A DNA stretch of 64,000 nt from Synechococcus sp. PCC 7336 (GTDB lineage Bacteria > Cyanobacteriota > Cyanobacteriia > Thermostichales > PCC-7336): positions 992,001 to 1,056,000 of the forward strand of contig NZ_CM001776.1 of NCBI RefSeq assembly GCF_000332275.1. Direction: 5' to 3'. The first letter of the stretch is position 1, and every line of letters starts with the position of its first letter. Below the pieces are notes generated by a model. That model made no database searches. It was not told where the DNA came from and worked only from the letters and a program-made list of their open reading frames with translations. Positions 58,391 through 64,000 of this stretch are shown piece by piece. The translations under genes were made by a program, and so were the position numbers.

Positions 58391-59107
58391 TCAATTCTGC
58401 AATGCTCGCATAAATCGTCTGATTCCGCCCCACAAACTCTCTGCCTTATCGGCCGCAAATATCTGCGCCAACTGCTCGCCAGAAGGCTTGGAACTGACTA
58501 CCTCCAGCAACTCGTAACTCTCGCCATCCGTCAGTTGCCACACCGTCCAAGGATGGGGATAAACCCGTAACAGAGCCCCCTGTCCGAAAGATTGCAGGTA
58601 GTAGCAAGGTTCGAGGGTGTTGAGAAAGCGAGTGCGCAACCGCCGTCCCGATAGTCCCACCCCAGCTGTGCCGGTATCCTGCAACTGCGGATTGATGGCG
58701 ATTGTCGGGACATCTTTGGCTTTGTTCGTGCTGATGGCGCTATTGCGATCGTTGCACAACTGCTCCACCGCCTCGATCTCCACCAAAGATGGCATTGAAA
58801 AAATCAGGGCCACATCGCGATCGAGCTGCATCGCACTGTTAACATCGCATGCAATCCAGTCGGGCTGTTGCCATTGGTGTCGGGCTAAAGCCGCAGCCCC
58901 TGCATCGGCAAACACAAAGGCAAAGGGTTGTTCGAACAGGGTGTGGAAGGGATAGGCTAATGAGTCCGGTTTGAGGTCGGGGGCGAGAATGTCCACTTGC
59001 AGGCGCTTGTAGCCAGCCGCTAGAGCTGCTTTTGAGCCTGCCACGGCTTGTGCGAGAGCACCAGCAAAATCGTCGGGCAATTGAGGATAGTCAGCGGGAT
59101 CGGGCAT
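58391..59107 (-). CDS. DUF1995 family protein
   Basis: 238 residues. QLPDDFAGALAQAVAGSKAA, LAAGYKRLQVDILAPDLKP, RHQWQQPDWIACDVNSAMQL and VALIFSMPSLVEIEAVEQLC, then RTRFLNTLEPCYYLQSFGQG and ALLRVYPHPWTVWQLTDGES, are a complete DUF1995 domain. The family occurs in cyanobacteria and chloroplasts. Plant relatives have been linked to photosystem II accumulation, but the cyanobacterial role is not known to me. The gene lies 94 bases upstream of the antiporter gene on the same strand. Confidence 0.87.
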   Translation of the reverse strand: MPDPADYPQLPDDFAGALAQAVAGSKAALAAGYKRLQVDILAPDLKPDSLAYPFHTLFEQPFAFVFADAGAAALARHQWQQPDWIACDVNSAMQLDRDVALIFSMPSLVEIEAVEQLCNDRNSAISTNKAKDVPTIAINPQLQDTGTAGVGLSGRRLRTRFLNTLEPCYYLQSFGQGALLRVYPHPWTVWQLTDGESYELLEVVSSKPSGEQLAQIFAADKAESLWGGIRRFMRALQN

Positions 59108-59151
59108 GTGGGGGATAAGGGTCAGTGCGTTGACGCACCCATTTTAGGTCG

Positions 59152-59868
59152 ATGGCAACCCCTCTGATTAAACTAGAATCAAGCTCGAGACAACCGCTTC
59201 ACCCCACTCCGCTGGCATTTGCCGATATGGCGCGTTCTACGACCCGCAGAATACAGACGGACACCTGGGTTAAGGCTACCTGGGAAGAGTTTATCGTCAC
59301 GATGGATGAGCCTCGGTACGAAGAAGGTAGAGGATATTTTGACAATGGCTATATGAGAATTGAGATGGCTCCTTTGGGTGCTGGGCACGGGCGACAAAAC
59401 TCAGTAGCGATAGATGTCGTTGGCTTATTTGCCACCTTTCGCAATATTCGCATCGCTAAATTCATCAATTGCAGCTTCTATAAAACAGGGGTGCGCGGTT
59501 GCCAGCCCGATGTTGCCATCTACGTTGGGGCTGACTTCAAACTGCCCCCTCAAAATAATTCGCCCATTGATGTAGACCTGTTTGGGCCACCCACTCTAGC
59601 GATTGAGCTTGGAGCGAGTTCCTTTCAGGATGATTTAGGTGCAAAGCGACTGCTCTACGAACGTTTGGGCGTTTCGGAATATTGGGTCGTGAATGTGGCG
59701 GACAAGCAGGTGGTTGCGTTCGCGATCGCCGCAGGCCGCAGTGGACAGATTCAAGTGTCTGGAGTTCTGCCAGGATTAACCATGACGTTAGTGGAAGAGG
59801 CTTTGGAGCGATCGCAGATCGAAGACGACAGCACCCTCATCCGCTGGCTCGTGGATACCCTAAACTGA
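59152..59868 (+). CDS. Uma2-family PD-(D/E)XK endonuclease-like protein, second
   Basis: 238 residues from ATG at 59152; ATG at 59227 (MARSTTRR) would remove a 25-residue extension and may be the true start. ATWEEFIVTMDEPRYEEGRG YF opens the domain, GVRGCQPDVAIYVGADFKLP carries the conserved Asp, and PPTLAIELGASSFQDDLGAK with RLLYERLGVSEYWVVNVADK is the core. It is divergent from the DUF1995 gene. Its relation to the Uma2 protein at 51925 is family-level only. Confidence 0.85.
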   Translation: MATPLIKLESSSRQPLHPTPLAFADMARSTTRRIQTDTWVKATWEEFIVTMDEPRYEEGRGYFDNGYMRIEMAPLGAGHGRQNSVAIDVVGLFATFRNIRIAKFINCSFYKTGVRGCQPDVAIYVGADFKLPPQNNSPIDVDLFGPPTLAIELGASSFQDDLGAKRLLYERLGVSEYWVVNVADKQVVAFAIAAGRSGQIQVSGVLPGLTMTLVEEALERSQIEDDSTLIRWLVDTLN

Positions 59869-59977
59869 GTAGCAGTTATTTCATCGCAGCCAAGCCCAAG
59901 ACTTCATCCCAATAGTCGTCATAGACAGAGTCAGCTAGCTTTAATTTCCTCAACTTAAACTTCTTCAGACATCTCAG

Positions 59978-60358
59978 TCAATCGCGGCCCATCTTGCCCG
60001 AGGGCTCAAAAATCCAGCGCCAGAGAAAGTGACTCGGCCCCTCTTGACGCACCACCGCCACCTGCTGCTCTAACTCTCGACGGGTGCGAGACGACAAGCC
60101 AAACAGCTCGTAATAACTCTGCCACAGCAGCGTCGAGAGGGTAATGCCAATGCAGATCACCAGCCCAAACGCAGGCCAAGGCCGAAAAATCAGAGAGTAC
60201 TTCAACCCTCCCCAGGTAAAAAACTCCAACAACCGGCCAACCTCCACCCGCAGGCTCCACAGGGAGGGTAGGCCGATCGCCAGCCAAAACAAGCCTACAA
60301 TCGCCCAACGCACCCGCTCCACTAGCCGAAAGAGTTGTTTAGCCTCAGACGATAACAC
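59978..60358 (-). CDS. Conserved cyanobacterial two-helix membrane protein
   Basis: 126 residues with a GTG start. Two hydrophobic segments (about residues 19-38, IVGLFWLAIGLPSLW, and 59-80, FRPWPAFGLVICIGITLSTL) are separated by a loop with FFTWGGLKYS, and the C-terminus has SSRTRRELEQQVAVVRQEGP with FLWRWIFEPSGKMGRD. The sequence looks conserved, but I cannot name the family. It is convergent with the Uma2 gene and lies 138 bases after secF on the same strand. Confidence 0.6.
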   Translation of the reverse strand: MLSSEAKQLFRLVERVRWAIVGLFWLAIGLPSLWSLRVEVGRLLEFFTWGGLKYSLIFRPWPAFGLVICIGITLSTLLWQSYYELFGLSSRTRRELEQQVAVVRQEGPSHFLWRWIFEPSGKMGRD

Positions 60359-60496
60359 TTGCCTCTTTCCCTCCAGCCATCGAAGGTCTCTTCAGTAGCG
60401 CTAGCTTTCCCTCAAATGTAGCAATAGGTACAATTTTCAGAAATAGACGCGAGGCAAGTATGCCCTGAAAGCGCGTACCCCGATCGATGCTACCGC

Positions 60497-61438
60497 CTAA
60501 ACTATCCCGGACTCCGGCAGTTCCTCGCGGACCTTCGGCGTACCACTGCCGGGATTGCGCTCGCGCCACCAAGCTAACAGCGTGCTGGCAACGAAAATAC
60601 TGGAGTAAGTTCCCCAAGCAAAGCCGATTAGCAGGGCTAGGGAGAAATATCGCAGGGTGGGGCCGCCGAACAGGAAGATGGCGAGCAGCGCCAGCATGGA
60701 GGTGAGGGAGGTGTTGATGGAACGGGCAAAGGTTTGATTGACGGAGATATTCACCACGTCGGGGAAGCGGGTTTTGCGACTGAGCAGGCGGCGGCTGTTT
60801 TCGCGAATGCGATCGTAAATCACGACGGTGTCGTTGACGGAAAAGCCAATAATAGTGAGAATCGACACCACAAATAGCTGGTCTACTTCTACCCCCAAGG
60901 TTAAGCCGAGCATGGCAAAGATGCCGGCAACGATGAGGACATCGTGCATCAGAGCGGCGATCGCAAACACCGCATAATCAAACTGGAAGCGAAAGCTGAC
61001 GTAAACCACAATCGCCGCAAATGCCACCACAATGGCCAATAGCCCCGTGCGCAGCAGCGTCTTGCCGATCGTCGGGCCAATCGTTTCCACCCGATCGCGG
61101 CGGAAGGGTCCCACCTCTGCCGACATCTGTGCTTCCACCGCCAAACGCACCGCTTCCTCTAGGGGTGGCGTCCGAATCACCGCCGTGCGGGACGTGTCGC
61201 GATCCAACTGAATAATGCTGCTGCCCAGATCGTCTCGGGCGAGCACCTCCCGAATCGCCTGCGTGGAGACTGGCTGCTCGAATTCCAATTGCAGCAGCGT
61301 ACCGCCCGTAAAGTCCAATCCCAACCGCAGCGGCGTTCCCAGCTGAGTCCAACTTACCGCCATTGCCGCAAACCCTGCCAGAATGACAAGTGCCGATAGG
61401 CTAAACCAAGTTTTACTGCGTCCGACAACATCAATCAT
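60497..61438 (-). CDS. secF: Protein translocase subunit SecF
   Basis: 313 residues. The first helix (SALVILAGFAAMAVSW) is followed by RLGLDFTGGTLLQLEF, the SecF signature, and a periplasmic domain. The helix group FAAIVVYVSFRFQFDYAVFA, AALMHDVLIVAGIFAMLGLT and ILTIIGFSVNDTVVIYDRIR (conserved Asn-Asp) follows, with NQTFARSINTSLTSMLALLA and GFAWGTYSSIFVAS at the end. SecF works with SecD as a proton-driven aid to Sec-dependent export at the plasma and thylakoid membranes. Its ATG overlaps the secD stop (ATGA). Confidence 0.97.
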   Translation of the reverse strand: MIDVVGRSKTWFSLSALVILAGFAAMAVSWTQLGTPLRLGLDFTGGTLLQLEFEQPVSTQAIREVLARDDLGSSIIQLDRDTSRTAVIRTPPLEEAVRLAVEAQMSAEVGPFRRDRVETIGPTIGKTLLRTGLLAIVVAFAAIVVYVSFRFQFDYAVFAIAALMHDVLIVAGIFAMLGLTLGVEVDQLFVVSILTIIGFSVNDTVVIYDRIRENSRRLLSRKTRFPDVVNISVNQTFARSINTSLTSMLALLAIFLFGGPTLRYFSLALLIGFAWGTYSSIFVASTLLAWWRERNPGSGTPKVREELPESGIV

Positions 61439-62757
61439 TTCGCGATCTCCGGCTCAATACCAAATATTTCTGGTTTGCGCAAGCTGCTCTGGGACAGGAG
61501 GACTAGCAACAGCGTGCGGGTGCAGGTGAGAGCCGTAAAGAAGCTGACCAGAATCCCGATCGCCAGCGTTAGGGCAAAGCCTTTCACGAGCCCCACCCCC
61601 AGCCAAAAGAGCACGAGGCAAGCAATCAAGGTGGTCACATTACTATCGAGAATGCTGGCTAAGGCTCGGCTAAATCCTTCTTCCACCGACTTGTAGACTG
61701 ACTTGCCATTGCGCAATTCTTCGCGGGTGCGCTCGAAGATCAGCACGTTGGCATCTACGGCGATGCCGATACTGAGGATAAATCCTGCAATTCCCGGCAG
61801 CGTCAGAGTCACCCCCAAAAGCTGAAAGGTGGCAAAGGTAATCAGGGCATAAATCAACAGCGCCAAGCTGGCCATCAATCCCGGCAGTTGATAGTAGACC
61901 AACATATAGCCAAAGGTGAGGGCCAAACCACCCAAACCGGCAATGAGGCTGCGCCGTACGCTGGCAGCTCCCAAAGTGGCCCCCACCGTGCGGTTTTCAA
62001 TCACGTTGACGGGTACGGGCAGAGCACCCGCCCGCAGTTTGGTAGCCAAGTCGGTGGCACGATCGACATCGAAACGACTGCTGGAAATCACCGCCCGCCC
62101 GCCAATAATGCCCGTCTGGGCAAATTCGGGACCGACGGAAGGGGCACTAATTAAGGTTTCGTCGAGAAAGATGCCGAGGGATCGTCCCGTTCCCGCCAAC
62201 TCTTGAGTGAGCTCGGCAAATAATGTCGCCCCTTCCGTATCGAATTCTAGCTCCACTTGCCAAGAGGGATTGGCTCGGTTGCTGGTGGGGGTGGCGATCG
62301 CATTGGTTAACTGAGCTCCCGTGAGCTCTGTGCGCTCGAACACCTCGTCGGGATTTTCCAGCCGTTCTAGGGGCTCGCCTGTCTGGGGGTCGAAGGGAAT
62401 CGTAGTGCCGACGAGCTGGCGGCGGAATTCCAGTTGAGCGGTGTCGCCCAAAATGTCGATGGCGCGATCGGGATCTTCCACACCGGGCAATTGCACGAAC
62501 AAGCGATCTTCACCGCTAATTTGTAACACCGCTTCAGCCACCCCCAAGCCATTAATGCGTTGCTCCAGAACGCTTTCGAGACCCACCATCACATCCGGTG
62601 TAATCTCGCTCACCTGCTCGGTAGGAGTTGCCTGCAAGGTCAGTTGCGTGCCCCCCTTCAAGTCCAATCCCAGTTGAATCGGCCGCTCGAACACCACATA
62701 AGCTGCAGCGGCTACTACCAGCAAAATTCCGATAATTCGGCCCGTTAATTTCCCCAT
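61435..62757 (-). CDS. secD: Protein translocase subunit SecD
   Basis: 440 residues from ATG at 62757; the frame is open to 62850 but those residues lack helix character. IGILLVVAAAAYVVFERPIQ is the first helix, LGLDLKGGTQLTLQATPT the D1 signature, and GLGVAEAVLQISGEDRLFVQ LPG the P1 domain. Later FDVDRATDLATKLRAGALPV, SIGIAVDANVLIFERTREEL (conserved Asp) and the C-terminal helices complete the RND-like core. It is co-transcribed with secF through a 4-base overlap. It is followed upstream by sfsA on the same strand. Confidence 0.96.
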   Translation of the reverse strand: MGKLTGRIIGILLVVAAAAYVVFERPIQLGLDLKGGTQLTLQATPTEQVSEITPDVMVGLESVLEQRINGLGVAEAVLQISGEDRLFVQLPGVEDPDRAIDILGDTAQLEFRRQLVGTTIPFDPQTGEPLERLENPDEVFERTELTGAQLTNAIATPTSNRANPSWQVELEFDTEGATLFAELTQELAGTGRSLGIFLDETLISAPSVGPEFAQTGIIGGRAVISSSRFDVDRATDLATKLRAGALPVPVNVIENRTVGATLGAASVRRSLIAGLGGLALTFGYMLVYYQLPGLMASLALLIYALITFATFQLLGVTLTLPGIAGFILSIGIAVDANVLIFERTREELRNGKSVYKSVEEGFSRALASILDSNVTTLIACLVLFWLGVGLVKGFALTLAIGILVSFFTALTCTRTLLLVLLSQSSLRKPEIFGIEPEIAK

Positions 62758-62914
62758 CAGTTCGGCCACTCCGTTATTCGAACCCCTGCACTGGCGAGAG
62801 AGCCGATCGGCGATCGCCCGTCGCTGCAGTTGCGGTCGCGATGGAAGCAAATTCCTTTACGACATCAGTCATCATATTCGATGGATCGATCGCAACGCTC
62901 AACCCACTCCAGAC

Positions 62915-62944
62915 ACTTCACATTACCCAAATACTTCACATTAC
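62915..62944. repeat. 12-bp direct repeat at the sfsA end
   Basis: ACTTCACATTAC occurs at 62915-62926 and 62933-62944, spaced 18 bases start to start. The second copy overlaps the stop codon of sfsA. It is in the 183-base space before secD and could be a paired binding site or a chance repeat. Confidence 0.6.
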
Positions 62945-63654
62945 AAAATCCATTGCGCTTGCCCCACACACTGCACCCCCTCGGGAGAAACTGCGAAGCG
63001 ATAGGGCAGGATCTCGACTCCTGCTTTAACCGCCTGACGCAGCAGTTGTCCGTACTCGGGATCTTTATCATCCCCCGGTGCAAACTCGTCGCAATCGCCC
63101 CGATGAATGAAATACAGCATCGCGGCCCGATGCCCTCGCTCCACCATTTCCATCAGCTCTTGTAGGTGTTTTTGACCGCGCGTCGTCACGGTATCGGGAA
63201 AGAGCGCCCGCTTGCCTCGACACCAAGTGGTGTTTTTCACTTCCACATAGGCGAGGGAGTCATCGGGATAGGTAAGGAGAAAATCAATTTTGCTCTTTTG
63301 GCTGCCGTAGGGGGCCTCTCGACGCAGCTTTGCAAACCCATTCAACTGGGAAAACCAGCTTTCTTCTAAGCCTTGCTGCACAATCCGATTGGGAGCAGCG
63401 GTATTCACCCCCACCCAAGTGTTGCCGATCGCAATAGCCTCCCAGGTGTATTTGAGTTTGCGCTTGGGGTTGTCGCTCTGGGACAGCAGAACGGGTGCGC
63501 CAATATCGCACACTCCGGTCATGGGGCCAGTGTTGGGGCAGTGGGCAGTGACAATATCCCCTGACTCCAGTTCGATATCGGCCAAAAAGCGTTTGTAGCG
63601 CTTGCGCAAAATTCCCTTCAGGGTGGGGGGAAACAGGTAGGTATGGGAGGTCAA
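62941..63654 (-). CDS. sfsA: SfsA-family DNA/RNA nuclease-like protein
   Basis: 237 residues from a TTG at 63654, which fits the usual length of about 234. The frame runs on to an ATG at 63747, but that start would overlap the divergent NAD synthetase gene and add 31 residues unlike the family. YLFPPTLKGILRKRYKRFLA and DIVTAHCPNTGPMTGVCDIG are the N-terminal OB-like part. SKIDFLLTYPDDSLAYVEVK (D-x(n)-ExK) is the PD-(D/E)XK core, and LMEMVERGHRAAMLYFIHRG follows. E. coli SfsA has been described as a nucleic-acid-binding protein that affects maltose metabolism. Confidence 0.9.
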   Translation of the reverse strand: MTSHTYLFPPTLKGILRKRYKRFLADIELESGDIVTAHCPNTGPMTGVCDIGAPVLLSQSDNPKRKLKYTWEAIAIGNTWVGVNTAAPNRIVQQGLEESWFSQLNGFAKLRREAPYGSQKSKIDFLLTYPDDSLAYVEVKNTTWCRGKRALFPDTVTTRGQKHLQELMEMVERGHRAAMLYFIHRGDCDEFAPGDDKDPEYGQLLRQAVKAGVEILPYRFAVSPEGVQCVGQAQWIL

Positions 63655-63726
63655 TGGGCTGGTGTCCTGTGGGTCGCAATTCGTTAAGGTAAAAGCGGTC
63701 TGACTGTCGCACTGCCTGACTGTGCC

Positions 63727-64000
63727 ATGAAAATCGCGTTGCTTCAACTCAATCCCATCGTGGGGGATTTGGCGGGAAATGCCGAACTGATTCGCATGGG
63801 GGTAGCGCGGGCTACACAGATGGGGGCGGAGTTGGCGGTCACTTCAGAGTTGGCCTTGCTGGGCTATCCGCCGCGAGATTTGTTGTTGCAGGAGGGGTTT
63901 GTGCGGCGGGCTGCTGTGGCTTTAGAGGAGTTAGCGCGATCGCTTGTCGACCGTTGTCCGGCGATTGTGGGGACGGTGGAGCGCAATCCCAAGCCTGAGG
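63727..64000 (+). CDS. nadE: Glutamine-dependent NAD+ synthetase, N-terminal part
   Basis: 91 codons from ATG at 63727, running off the window. MKIALLQLNPIVGDLAGNAE, then MGAELAVTSELALLGYPPRD and LLLQEGFVRRAAVALEELA are the beginning of the nitrilase-like glutaminase domain, with the catalytic Glu in TSELALLGYPP (about residue 41). The complete enzyme joins ammonia from glutamine to deamido-NAD. The synthetase domain would lie outside the window, so the assignment rests on the glutaminase half; a stand-alone nitrilase is less likely given the PPRDLLL motif. Confidence 0.85.
   Translation, partial: MKIALLQLNPIVGDLAGNAELIRMGVARATQMGAELAVTSELALLGYPPRDLLLQEGFVRRAAVALEELARSLVDRCPAIVGTVERNPKPE

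Overview
The window is chromosomal DNA of a cyanobacterium. The beta' subunit of RNA polymerase is split into rpoC1 and rpoC2. There is a chlB gene for dark protochlorophyllide reduction, a CpcS/CpeS-type phycobiliprotein lyase, a plastoquinone-type chorismate lyase and a carotenoid oxygenase. The octamer GCGATCGC (HIP1) and its core GCGATCG occur throughout. Both ends cut through genes: a SAM methyltransferase on the left and a glutamine-dependent NAD synthetase on the right.

0-18 kb is mostly metabolic and housekeeping: rRNA/tRNA methyltransferase, bilin lyase, sugar-phosphate transferase, fructokinase, a four-GAF signalling protein, PHP phosphoesterase, Hsp70-like ATPase, thiL and chlB, then tRNA-Ser(GCU). 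A roughly 180-250 bp interspersed element with short terminal inverted repeats (MITE-like) occurs four times, plus two core fragments further on. One copy is split by an intact IS4/Tn5-type insertion sequence whose 10-bp target duplication and inverted ends can be read directly.

18.8-26.6 kb, starting beside tRNA-Pro(CGG), is an accessory patch. It holds an XRE repressor with palindromic operator-like sites, a divergent membrane protein gene, a duplicated coiled-coil cassette, several broken genes and three mobile-element remains. One is an intact ISL3 element that cuts a methyltransferase gene; removing it with one copy of the 8-bp duplication restores the reading frame exactly. The others are a decayed DDE insertion sequence with perfect 15-bp ends and a TnpB tail that abuts the KDPG aldolase gene.

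26.6-46 kb returns to core genes: eda with a cupredoxin gene, a large radical SAM protein, a CPBP protease, and the block rpsT-tatD-rpoB-rpoC1-rpoC2 on the minus strand. ilvH is divergent from rpsT; glmU and chorismate lyase follow.

46-64 kb contains a DUF4157 protein with two HExxH motifs that looks like cargo of an extracellular contractile injection system, a UPF0158 gene broken by an in-frame TGA, two of three Rpn-type nuclease-like proteins when the one at 42.8 kb is counted, two Uma2 genes, a carotenoid oxygenase, a two-domain glycosyltransferase fusion, a cation/proton antiporter, secD-secF and sfsA. The least ordinary items are the DUF4157 protein, the repressor/coiled-coil patch near 20 kb, the perfect 42-bp palindrome at 3.1 kb and the variable tetrapeptide repeats in the Rpn-type proteins.
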